From NCBI RefSeq assembly GCF_900167955.1, contig NZ_FUYK01000001.1:130782-164480 (forward strand): a DNA stretch of 33,699 nt. Reading direction: 5' to 3'. The position numbers were made by a program, and so were the translations under genes. How positions within the stretch are numbered: the first letter of the stretch is position 1; every line of letters starts with the position of its first letter. This document shows, one piece after another, positions 24,262 to 31,576 of the stretch. Source of the DNA: Candidatus Nitrosotalea bavarica (GTDB lineage Archaea > Thermoproteota > Nitrososphaeria > Nitrososphaerales > Nitrosopumilaceae). The notes below the pieces were generated by a model that did not search any database, was not told the origin of the DNA, and worked only from the letters and a program-made list of their open reading frames with translations.

Positions 24262-24407
24262 ACCCGTGTGTCGCCGGTTCAATTCCGGTCGGCCCCACCA
24301 TCCGATCTCTCCTTTGACCTAACAGTTATAAGGAAAAAGGCTCCTAGTATTGTCGCTAGGGAATTGGGAATGAATTTTAAAATATTAAACGTTGGAGGTA
24401 AACTGAT

Positions 24408-25040
24408 TTGAGCAGAGGAAACTTTCCAACATTTGGAGCTTCAAAGACTGGAACTTTTGTCTCCACACTAAAAAATTATAATCTACCTCCTTTCATTTTA
24501 GAAAAAATTGCCGCTGATTGCAAATCTGATCTGGTTAGAAAAGGAAGAATTGAAGAACGTCTGCAAAGCATGAATGATTCAGCTCTTGAACTTTTGCACA
24601 AGGTTTTTGTTGATTGTCATGAAGATGCATCTGGTTCATATGCAAACTATCGATTTTTTGCATACATCTCAAGCATGTTTCATAAATGTGAAATTTTGTT
24701 GAACGAAAAAATTCCAGGCAATTCAGGCAAAGTCTACAAGGTTCCTATCGCAGTTAAAAATAACGGCATGTATATCGCAGTTGGTTTAAACAAGTCTTCA
24801 GGTGGCGCAGCATCAAAAAGAGAAGCAATCAAGTTTTATGAAATGGTTGATGATATCAAAAAAGGCGAGCATGGAAATCAGCTTGCCGAAGGAGTTTTCG
24901 GATCTTCAGTTGGATTTGACGGAGAAGCACTAGTTACTTTGGAAAAACTAAGTACAGCTCGCAAGAAAGATCCACAAAATAAAATTGATTTCAAGACAGC
25001 AAGTTTCCAAGACAGAATTTATTCTGTTACCAAGTGCTAG
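24408..25040 (+). CDS. hypothetical protein of 210 residues
   Basis: The start is TTG 24408 with a strong Shine-Dalgarno GGAGGT (24394-24399) 8 bases upstream. This is unusual here, where most genes look leaderless; TTATAA at 24326-24331 could be the promoter. The N-terminal half is helical (LPPFILEKIAADCKSDLVRKGRIEERL, ALELLHKVFVDCHED). The C-terminal half has YKVPIAVKNNGMYIAVGLNKSSGG, KFYEMVDDIKKGEHG, and FKTASFQDRIYSVTKC. The alternating strands with Lys-rich SKREAIKFYEMV might be a nuclease-like core, but I cannot confirm that. No family is recognised. Its TAG interlocks with the TAG of the convergent 38-residue gene (CTAG). Confidence 0.65.
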   Translation: MSRGNFPTFGASKTGTFVSTLKNYNLPPFILEKIAADCKSDLVRKGRIEERLQSMNDSALELLHKVFVDCHEDASGSYANYRFFAYISSMFHKCEILLNEKIPGNSGKVYKVPIAVKNNGMYIAVGLNKSSGGAASKREAIKFYEMVDDIKKGEHGNQLAEGVFGSSVGFDGEALVTLEKLSTARKKDPQNKIDFKTASFQDRIYSVTKC

Positions 25041-25153
25041 TGCTTTTTCTTAGCAGGGCAAAATTTTCCGTGTACTTGTTTTTCCACAGTTAGCGTGGTT
25101 TCATTTTCATGAAATAGTTTCTTACCACAATCAGGACAAGTAAATTCTGGCAT
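25037..25153 (-). CDS. 38-residue zinc-ribbon-like mini-protein
   Basis: ATG at 25153 opens 38 codons ending in TAG. The product begins MPEFTCPDCGKKLFHENE, continues TTLTVEKQVHGKFCPAKKKH, and has a CPxCG knuckle plus a later Cys and His residues that could complete a zinc site. The basic end suits nucleic-acid binding. GACTATAAGT (25173-25182, minus) is a TATA box about 25 bases before the ATG. It shares its stop with the convergent gene. Confidence 0.6.
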   Translation of the reverse strand: MPEFTCPDCGKKLFHENETTLTVEKQVHGKFCPAKKKH

Positions 25154-25214
25154 AAAAAATCTCTAAATTACTTACTTATAGTCTTTTATCGCCATTACAA
25201 ACAAATCGCGAATA

Positions 25215-25790
25215 CTAGGAATGCAGACTCGAAGCATCTAAAGTTGCAAAGAGTGCGTTATTTTCTGTTTGGGAATAATTTGAATCGTAATGCTCATACG
25301 GTAACGATGCAAAAAGATGCTTGTCCCATATTTCATGAACTATTTCTTTGTAATTTTTGTATCCAGCCTGTCTTAGAAATTCATGAGCTATCTCATGTGA
25401 TACTTTGGGGCAGTTAATCTCCATTAGATAATTGATATCATCTAGTTGCGGGCTCTTGGTCCACTGGACCATACCAAAATTATCTGCAAAGTATCCTTCA
25501 CATGTACAATCAGTCCAGATTGGCCTAAAGTAAGTGAGATAAAAATGAAAAATATCAGTTCCTCTGCTTTCATGGTCTAGCAGCAACGTTGGAGTATCGA
25601 CAATTCTAAATCGTCCACTAGTTTTTACTATCATCTCATCTGCTTGGACCTCGACTGTTCTAGAAAACGTTTTTTCTATCCAGGTCTTGTAGAATTTGGC
25701 CATTTTTTGTACATACTCAAACTCCCATCGTCTCGGTTCTAGTTCCTCTTCTTTTACTAGAAAAATAAAGTGAAGAAGCACATGGTGCAA
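25215..25790 (-). CDS. putative zinc metallopeptidase-like protein (HExxH)
   Basis: 191 residues. HEIAH (residues 132-136) in CPKVSHEIAHEFLRQAGY is a zinc-protease motif within a helix. Downstream IVHEIWDKHLF offers a possible third ligand (E153 or H158). Upstream are an aromatic-rich strand region (DIFHFYLTYFRPIW) and TDCTCEGYF. There is no signal peptide, so it would act in the cytoplasm. The frame opens at TTG 25790, but GTG at 25781 is also possible given TTTTAATT about 30 bases upstream. No known family is recognised with confidence; an isolated HExxH can occur by chance. Confidence 0.5.
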   Translation of the reverse strand: MHHVLLHFIFLVKEEELEPRRWEFEYVQKMAKFYKTWIEKTFSRTVEVQADEMIVKTSGRFRIVDTPTLLLDHESRGTDIFHFYLTYFRPIWTDCTCEGYFADNFGMVQWTKSPQLDDINYLMEINCPKVSHEIAHEFLRQAGYKNYKEIVHEIWDKHLFASLPYEHYDSNYSQTENNALFATLDASSLHS

Positions 25791-25884
25791 AGATTATAAC
25801 ACAATTAAAAGGTCTTTGCATAAAAATTAGAGAATCCTCTGGGATAGTTTTAAAAATATGAGCGGAAATTTTTCCACAGAGATT

Positions 25885-26124
25885 TTAGCTTTGACCTTCT
25901 ATGCCCATCAAGGTTAGAGTTGAACGAATCTTCTCTATTTTACGAATCTTCCAGGTGATAATCTCTCTTAGTGCTTCCACTGTTGGAGATTCTATCTTTG
26001 CTAGAATATCATAGGCCCCGAAGGTACCGTGAACTTCCTTGACTCCGTTAATTGCTTTGAGTTGCGAAATTATAGATTCTTCTGAGCCAAGTTCACAATT
26101 TATTAGCACATATGCTGTTGCCAT
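25885..26124 (-). CDS. Lrp/AsnC-type ligand-binding (RAM) domain protein
   Basis: 79 residues comprising only the effector domain of Lrp/AsnC regulators: TAYVLINCELGSEESIISQL, INGVKEVHGTFGAYDILAKIES, LREIITWKIRKIEKIRSTLTLMG. The beta-alpha-beta-beta-alpha-beta order and the V..v...G.YD...k.. motif are clear. There is no helix-turn-helix, so it cannot bind DNA alone. Such stand-alone RAM domains form dimers or octamers and may sense amino acids or join full-length Lrp proteins. Start ATG 26124; ATATAT about 24 bases upstream on the minus strand. Confidence 0.9.
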   Translation of the reverse strand: MATAYVLINCELGSEESIISQLKAINGVKEVHGTFGAYDILAKIESPTVEALREIITWKIRKIEKIRSTLTLMGIEGQS

Positions 26125-26280
26125 GCATTACCTATACAATGCAAATATATCAATGGATCTGTCGTTCTCGTACAAGGATCATTATACCACCATAGTTGAA
26201 TTAAGTTCTGATTTATTGTGTAAAAACTCAAAAATCCTTTTGATTGCAGATATTTTTAGAAAATATAGGTAAAAGAATGT

Positions 26281-26425
26281 CCCCCGGTTCTGACCCACAT
26301 AGAGTCATTGGTACGTTTAGCCTTAATCCTCATCTTGTTCTATTACCGGGGTGCCCTGTAGCACGGCTGGGTGGACCAAAAATCATCTTTCATCATCCCA
26401 GTCCGTCTGCGTGCATATTGGGGCG
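26281..26425. ncRNA. structured intergenic RNA candidate
   Basis: In this 509-base gap, one block of about 145 bases is much richer in G+C than its surroundings. CCCCGGT (26282-26288) pairs with ACCGGGG (26345-26351), enclosing TGAC/GTCA (26291-26294/26305-26308). GTGC/GCAC (26351-26354/26361-26364) forms a small hairpin. CGGCTGGG (26364-26371) pairs with CCCAG-T-CCG (26397-26405). There is no long open frame. TATA-like boxes suit either direction (26251-26257 for plus, 26427-26435 for minus), so strand is open. It lacks the conserved cores I know for RNase P, SRP or 5S RNA. Confidence 0.45.
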
Positions 26426-26567
26426 AATAATTATTTTCAAGTCAGTAATTTATTGTGATTGATTAGAATTTTGTCAATTTAGGCACAGGGATTGAAGGAA
26501 TTATAATAGAACAAGAAACTTACTCTACATCATATGTATCATAATGCGTATTTGGCTTCATGTATGT

Positions 26568-26603
26568 GTAATTAGTTTTGTTTACAAAAAACAAACTAAT
26601 TAC
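26568..26603. repeat. 15-bp inverted repeat upstream of the receiver gene
   Basis: GTAATTAGTTT(T)GTTT (26568-26583) and AAACAAACTAATTAC (26589-26603) pair along 15 positions with one bulged T and a 5-base loop. It ends 31 bases before the receiver start codon, so it could be an operator, an attenuator hairpin, or the end of the upstream transcript. Confidence 0.45.
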
Positions 26604-26633
26604 TAATAGAAGGCAAATAATCCCCATAAAAGG

Positions 26634-26991
26634 ATGGGAATTAATGCCATAGTTATTGATGATAACAAGGAACTGCTTGCGTGTTTTGTTGAATTACTCC
26701 AGTTTAGCAACATAAATGTCATAGACACAGGAAGAAATGGCAAAGAAGCTGTAGAGTTGTATCAAAAACACAGACCGGATATTCTTTTCATGGATATTGA
26801 AATGCCCCAATATGACGGATTCTATGGATTAAAAAAAATTAAAGAATGATCCAAATGCAACAGTAGTTCTAGTTACAGGCTCAGTCAATATTGAAGAAAA
26901 ATTAGAAGGGTATGGTGCTACTGCAATTCTTCCCAAGCCCTTTGATACGAATAAAATCAAGGACCTAGTAAACAAGATCTGCGTCCATTAA
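26634..26991 (+). pseudogene. CheY-like response-regulator receiver, frame broken at an A8 run
   Basis: The first frame (26634-26849) encodes 71 residues with the acidic pair IDDN, phospho-acceptor LFMDIEMP (Asp near 53) and DGFYGLKKI, then stops. The rest of a receiver domain continues without a gap in the next frame to 26991: NDPNATVVLVTGS (conserved Thr/Ser), ILPKPFD (conserved Lys), KIKDLVNKICVH. Dropping one A from the eight A at 26831-26838 restores one 118-residue receiver with all catalytic residues and no output domain. It may be a recent pseudogene, a homopolymer sequencing error, or a gene that relies on slippage. It lies behind a 15-bp inverted repeat. Confidence 0.8.
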
Positions 26992-27089
26992 AATTACGTA
27001 TAAAATACTCTCCATCATAATAGAGTGTATCGTGTTTGGAGTATCTGACACAGACTAATCTTTAAAAACAGTCTCCAAGTGCTTGTTGT

Positions 27090-27389
27090 ATGACAGAATA
27101 TTTTGATGAAGAAGGTCTACTTAAGGTAATTAAAATTTTCGAGTTATCTGGAGAGATTTCAAAACTTAACTGGGGTTGGAACAACCACCCTGAGCCCATC
27201 AGAAGAGCACATGAGCTTATGAACAAGGGACAAAAACTCTATGTAGAAATTTCTGAATATGAGCAAAGAATTGGTTCCAAGCTTGGCATGCAACAGAAGA
27301 AAAATATCGAAGATGCCATGGAAGAGATGGGAAAATTAATCCCTTATATGAAAAATAAGATCAAGCCTACTGAATTAACAACTAGTTAG
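27090..27389 (+). CDS. small helical hypothetical protein
   Basis: 99 residues, charged and mostly helical: EYFDEEGLLKVIKIFELSGE, a Trp-rich turn LNWGWNNHPEPIRRAHELMN, then QQKKNIEDAMEEMGKLIPYM and a Lys-rich end. No membrane segment or metal site. CTTTAAAAAC (27060-27069) is a TATA box about 25 bases before the ATG, so it is expressed on its own message. I recognise no family. Confidence 0.6.
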   Translation: MTEYFDEEGLLKVIKIFELSGEISKLNWGWNNHPEPIRRAHELMNKGQKLYVEISEYEQRIGSKLGMQQKKNIEDAMEEMGKLIPYMKNKIKPTELTTS

Positions 27390-27453
27390 TGAGAATTTAT
27401 TTTCAATAAATTTACTAAACTTGAAATAAAAAAATCTAGTATAGATATTCGAA

Positions 27454-27669
27454 TCAGGCATTAACTTTTTTTATTTTCAATTCTTTTATTGGGGAGACAA
27501 ATGGGGAATTGTGACCTTGAGATATATGTAAAATAAATTGGTAAATAGAGTGATTTTTTTCAATCTGATTAACCCAGTTAGAGTTGTCCTTTAACTGTGC
27601 CATCATGGTTTCACATACTTTACAAGGTTTGAAATCAAGTATTAATTCAACCACTGACACATTATGCAC
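27454..27669 (-). CDS. small CxxC hypothetical protein
   Basis: 71 residues from GTG 27669. A short N-terminal strand (VSVVELILDFKPCKVCETMM) holds a CxxC pair at about residues 16-19, followed by helix AQLKDNSNWVNQIEKNHSIYQFILHI and a basic end. The pair could be a redox or metal site; a single CxxC would need dimerisation to hold zinc. Codon use looks ordinary. A weak AAATTT box lies about 28 bases upstream on the minus strand. It is a modest candidate gene of unknown role. Confidence 0.45.
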   Translation of the reverse strand: MHNVSVVELILDFKPCKVCETMMAQLKDNSNWVNQIEKNHSIYQFILHISQGHNSPFVSPIKELKIKKVNA

Positions 27670-27765
27670 TTTCTAAATAATAAAGGATCTGTAAATTTCA
27701 TAGAATTTACGTATAACACAAAAATGATCATATTTTTCAATCAGTATAGCGTTAGTAAATAGAAC

Positions 27766-28452
27766 ATGGAATCGATCAAAACTGATAATATCATACCACT
27801 TATTGAAAAAGAAACCAATCTCCACGTAGCTAATTTTGTTGAAAGCGCAATAGAGTTGGCAAAAGAGGCACATGCTGGAGTAAAACGAGAGGATGGTACT
27901 TCTTCCTTTCTTGAAACTCACATTTGGCCAGTCACGATGGATGTGATAAGACATTACATGTCAGTAAATAGATCTGTGACAAGCACCCAGATAGTTTCTG
28001 CCATGTTACATGATATTTTGGAAGATGATGAACGAATTTTAGACCTGTATGCTTCAAAGACATATGGTTTTGATGCGTACTTTGAGCATAGATTTGGTTA
28101 TTATGTTAACAAGCTGGCTACAACTCTCAAGACAAAGCCATTAGAAATTTACCAGGGTTCTAACAATAAAGAACGCGAATTTGAAAGGTTCCACGATTAT
28201 TGTAATATTTTATCAAAATCAGATTACGATGTGAAGGTCGTTAAACTGGCAGATCGATTAAACAACATGAGATTCATTTCCAAAATTCCAGGGAATGAAA
28301 AAATTAAGAGGTATGTAAGAGAGGCCGAAGACTTTTACTTGGCATATACAATGCTAGACCCCGCAATGCCTGACTTTTATGCATATATCAGGGATGCATA
28401 TGAACAGCTACGAAAAATAGAAAAAAACACGCCTGACTTGATTACTAGATAA
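27766..28452 (+). CDS. HD-domain hydrolase of the Rel/Spo (MESH1-like) type
   Basis: 228 residues. The HD fold has the metal and catalytic motifs of ppGpp hydrolases: FVESAIELAKEAHAGV..DGTSSFLETHIWPVTMDV (first His), SAMLHDILEDDER (HD and ED), and VKVVKLADRLNNMRF (last Asp). In Rel/SpoT and MESH1 these hold Mn(II) and remove the 3'-pyrophosphate of (p)ppGpp or act on NADPH. No synthetase, TGS or ACT domain is present. Most archaea lack ppGpp synthesis, so the substrate here is open (alarmone from outside, NADPH or another nucleotide). Start ATG 27766. It is convergent with the fix operon. Confidence 0.85.
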   Translation: MESIKTDNIIPLIEKETNLHVANFVESAIELAKEAHAGVKREDGTSSFLETHIWPVTMDVIRHYMSVNRSVTSTQIVSAMLHDILEDDERILDLYASKTYGFDAYFEHRFGYYVNKLATTLKTKPLEIYQGSNNKEREFERFHDYCNILSKSDYDVKVVKLADRLNNMRFISKIPGNEKIKRYVREAEDFYLAYTMLDPAMPDFYAYIRDAYEQLRKIEKNTPDLITR

Positions 28453-28512
28453 ATCAAATCATTTGTAAAATATCCAATCTAAAAAAATTACAGATAATAA
28501 AAAATCTAGATT

Positions 28513-30381
28513 TTAGCCATATTGATATGTGATTCCCTTTTCTCCACGCGTATGTTTCCAATCTGTTTCTTCATAACATGTCCCACATTCAATGCACCCT
28601 TCATGTTGTATCATCACCTTATCGTTTTCTATAGAGTAACATCTTGTGGGACACAGTGTCACCATTTTTTTCATAAAGTCACTTGCTGGTTTTATTACTT
28701 TGATGTGAGACATCTCGTCATCGCTGAAATTTAGTTTTCCAATTCTTGTAGCAATAGACGGTATGCTCATAGTATAAGAAGAAGTAATCTTTTCGCCCAA
28801 TCTGTCGGCTAATTCCATTGGAACTTTGACATAGGTCTCTTCTGATTCGACTAGTGGCAATAATTTTTCATAGCCTAAAATATTTGCAAATCCTACTGAA
28901 AAATTTCTCAGAGTGTCATTTGACATCAGTTTGATAACCATGCCATATTTTGAACTTAGTATATCTCTTGGAATATCTTTTGCAGTATCTAGGAAGATCT
29001 TTAGGTAGTCTTTGTCTATCTCTTTCATATCTTTAGTATAATGACTTTCTTCTAAAGAGTTGGAATATGACTTGCCAAGATTATCATGAGACAAGTTATT
29101 TTTTTCTAGGGCGTCTGCAATAGTATTTGCGGCTCTTACTGCATCATCAATTCCTACGTTAAGACCTTCTATTTTTGGTCCAATGAATATTCCTCTACCA
29201 GCTGCATCGCCTGTAAATAAGACATTTTTAATGAAAGGATTTTTCATTCTGCCTCGCTTTCCATCAGGAATGAGTTTTGCGCTATATTCTACTTCTACGT
29301 AATCGGTCTCAAGTGTAACTCCATATTTGTCAGCCATCTGAGTTTGAAGTGAAGACAACTGTGTTCGTATTTCATCTTCAGAGGCATATTTTCCACTTTT
29401 GATTAGCCTGTCCCTACCACTTGAAGAAAGGACTGCGTCCCTTGTTTCCTGCCATGACTTGATTAGTTTAGTTGTTGCAAAGCGAATTCGAATTTGTTCT
29501 TCTTTCGATAGATTCTTGTCTATTTCTTTTTTTACAGGTACTTGATCTTTGACAAATTCACTTATCATTGGATTTTTCAGAAGAGCATTTATCATCTCAT
29601 ATGGCTCAACCGGATTTTCAAGCAAGGAATCCAAATGATAAACTCCGCCAACAGACAAGGTATTTTTATTGGTATAAACAAATCCTCCACCAATGTGATT
29701 TAGAGTGACATCTCCTGCAAATAGATGAGCTGCACCGTCTTGTGAGCTAACTCCAAATCTTTCATTGATTATATCTTCTGGTAATTTTACTACCACTTTT
29801 ACGCCTTGGTATAATTCACTTGGAGAGAATTTTTTTCTAGCACCTGTAATATTTGCAATTTCAGAATTTACTCCATCAGAGGCAATAACTGCACTTGCTT
29901 GAATCTCTTCAAGTTCATCAGTATAGATTATTGTTTTATCGCCATCCCATTTTATATCTCTGACATGTACTCCCGGGATAATTCCCCCACCGTATTTTTG
30001 AGCGCTCTCGTTTGCCTGATCTGCAAACCATTTGTTTAATTTATTCATAAGAACAGAATACCCAAAGTTTGCTTCATACTCATGAGCCGATGTCAAGTCC
30101 ATCGAAAAGACCTTGTCCTTTGAGGTAGAATGTAAAATGTATTTTGTAATTTTTCTCTCTACAGGAGCATCAGTAAGAAAATTTTCATAGACATCCTCAA
30201 CATTGTGTACATTTGCTTTCTTTGGTTTTTTTGAGTAGAGTATTCCTCCTGAGACACTCTTTGAACCAACCTTACCACCTGATTCCAAAAGAATAGCCTG
30301 TTTGCCTCTGTTTGATAACTGCTTCAGAGCTGCAAGTCCAGAAGAACCTCCACCAACAATTACAACATCATACTTTTCCAA
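28513..30381 (-). CDS. fixC: FixC-type ETF:quinone oxidoreductase fused to a FixX-like ferredoxin domain
   Basis: 622 residues. The N-terminal FAD Rossmann motif is DVVIVGGGSSGLAALKQL. The second FAD motif, LFTGDAAGRGIFIGPKIEGLNVG, lies near 390-412 and is typical of FixC/ETF-QO/geranylgeranyl reductases. The last 65 residues form a ferredoxin domain: LCPTRCYSIENDKV and EGCIECGTCYEETDW, matching FixX, which is a separate protein in many bacteria. Electrons from FixAB would pass to quinone through these centres at the membrane face. Two weakly conserved segments between them are likely substrate-domain insertions. Ten bases separate it from fixB. Confidence 0.85.
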   Translation of the reverse strand: MEKYDVVIVGGGSSGLAALKQLSNRGKQAILLESGGKVGSKSVSGGILYSKKPKKANVHNVEDVYENFLTDAPVERKITKYILHSTSKDKVFSMDLTSAHEYEANFGYSVLMNKLNKWFADQANESAQKYGGGIIPGVHVRDIKWDGDKTIIYTDELEEIQASAVIASDGVNSEIANITGARKKFSPSELYQGVKVVVKLPEDIINERFGVSSQDGAAHLFAGDVTLNHIGGGFVYTNKNTLSVGGVYHLDSLLENPVEPYEMINALLKNPMISEFVKDQVPVKKEIDKNLSKEEQIRIRFATTKLIKSWQETRDAVLSSSGRDRLIKSGKYASEDEIRTQLSSLQTQMADKYGVTLETDYVEVEYSAKLIPDGKRGRMKNPFIKNVLFTGDAAGRGIFIGPKIEGLNVGIDDAVRAANTIADALEKNNLSHDNLGKSYSNSLEESHYTKDMKEIDKDYLKIFLDTAKDIPRDILSSKYGMVIKLMSNDTLRNFSVGFANILGYEKLLPLVESEETYVKVPMELADRLGEKITSSYTMSIPSIATRIGKLNFSDDEMSHIKVIKPASDFMKKMVTLCPTRCYSIENDKVMIQHEGCIECGTCYEETDWKHTRGEKGITYQYG

Positions 30382-30391
30382 TATCCATCAC

Positions 30392-31576
30392 CTATGCTTG
30401 GACGACCTTTTTTTGTGTTTTAAGACTTTCAATTAATAGTGGAAGTACATCTTCCATTTTTCCTTTGATAAACATATCACATTCATCTTTTATTGGAGAA
30501 TTCTCATCAGGATTTATTGCAAGAACAAATTCAGAATCTTTCATACCAGCAAGATGTTGTATTGCTCCACTAATACCCACTGCAATGTACAACTTTGGAC
30601 TTACCTTTCTTCCACTACTGCCAATCACTCTGTCTGGAATAAAATATTTTGAATCAATTGTTTGATTGATTGAAATTGGCTTTTTTGACAACGGTAGAGA
30701 TATTCCAATCTCTGCATCTAATTCTGATGCAAGTTGTTCTATTAGTTTGACATTTTCTTCTGGAGATTCCTTGATTCCCCGACCAAAACTTACAATGGTT
30801 TTGCAGGCATCAAAATCAACTTCGCTTTTTATAATTTTACGATCAAGAATCTTAACCAATAGATCCTTTTGGTCAAATCTTGGAGAATACTCGATAACTT
30901 TACCATTTCTACTAGAATCAGCTTCTTTAGTTTCAAAAACTCCAGGTATTATACTACATGCCTGTGGATGATAATCTCTCTCAATGGTAGGATTTCTATT
31001 ATCAAGGCAGAGAATTGTAGTCCACAAAAAGCCTGAAAAATCAGGCCTATACATCTCAAGTGTTTTTTCATATATAAGAGGCTTACCTGCTGTTTTAATT
31101 TGGTGGGTTAGTGGAAGATCCTCGATTACAAGTTTGTTAATATCTGATGCAAGACCAGAATCAAGCTCGGCCATAACAGTGGAAGAAAGATGTCTTCCCA
31201 CACTATCTGCTGCAAAGAACATGTAGCGAGGCTTTTTGAAATTACCAACATCGACTGATTCAATTTTAGCTGCTACATCTTGGTCTGTTACAATCTGGGC
31301 AATCAACTTGGTGTAAATTGTATTTCTTACATAACGCAACTCAGGATTATCTACAAGTACTACAACATCTGCACCATGTTCAATAAGATCTTTTGAGATT
31401 TCTTTGACACCATCTCCTAGAAGCAGTGCAACAACTTTTTCTTTAGAAGAATATTTGATATTAAAATCATCCATGAGTCTTCTTGCTTCACAGAGCATCT
31501 CAAGACTTACTGGAACTAATTTTCCTTCTTCTTGTTCCATTACAACATATAGATGCCTATAATCTCCGTCTGTCAT
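30392..31576 (-). CDS. fixB: electron transfer flavoprotein alpha subunit (FixB)
   Basis: 394 residues. The N-terminal domain (YVVMEQEEGKLVPVSLEMLCEARRL) is the ETF fold. The C-terminal FAD domain is recognisable from CKTIVSFGRGIKESPEENVKLIEQLA through DRVIGSSGRKVSPKLYIAVGISGAIQHLAGM to FVLAINPDENSPI, the classic ETF-alpha flavin signature. It is longer than bacterial ETF-alpha (about 310-330). It pairs with FixA to move electrons from a dehydrogenase or NADH to FixCX. Its ATG overlaps the fixA stop by 4 bases (31573-31576), so the subunits are translationally coupled. Confidence 0.9.
   Translation of the reverse strand: MTDGDYRHLYVVMEQEEGKLVPVSLEMLCEARRLMDDFNIKYSSKEKVVALLLGDGVKEISKDLIEHGADVVVLVDNPELRYVRNTIYTKLIAQIVTDQDVAAKIESVDVGNFKKPRYMFFAADSVGRHLSSTVMAELDSGLASDINKLVIEDLPLTHQIKTAGKPLIYEKTLEMYRPDFSGFLWTTILCLDNRNPTIERDYHPQACSIIPGVFETKEADSSRNGKVIEYSPRFDQKDLLVKILDRKIIKSEVDFDACKTIVSFGRGIKESPEENVKLIEQLASELDAEIGISLPLSKKPISINQTIDSKYFIPDRVIGSSGRKVSPKLYIAVGISGAIQHLAGMKDSEFVLAINPDENSPIKDECDMFIKGKMEDVLPLLIESLKTQKKVVQA

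Larger units (their letters stand above)
24143..24300 (+). tRNA. tRNA-Trp (CCA) with two introns
   Basis: Acceptor GGGGTCG (24143-24149) pairs with CGGCCCC (24290-24296; one G-U), followed by A73 and an encoded CCA (24298-24300). D arm TAGCCTAGCCTGGTATGGC and T arm GCCGG-TTCAATT-CCGGT are clear, but 158 bases separate the ends. Removing 24172-24198 and 24208-24261 leaves 74 bases with a perfect anticodon stem, ACGGG/CCCGT. The loop becomes CTCCAGA, the typical archaeal Trp loop (anticodon CCA at 24204-24206), and the variable loop is 5 bases with C48. Intron 1 has a textbook bulge-helix-bulge. Intron 2 sits at canonical 37/38. Splicing would need the archaeal endonuclease and RtcB, which is encoded in this window. 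Confidence 0.85.
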
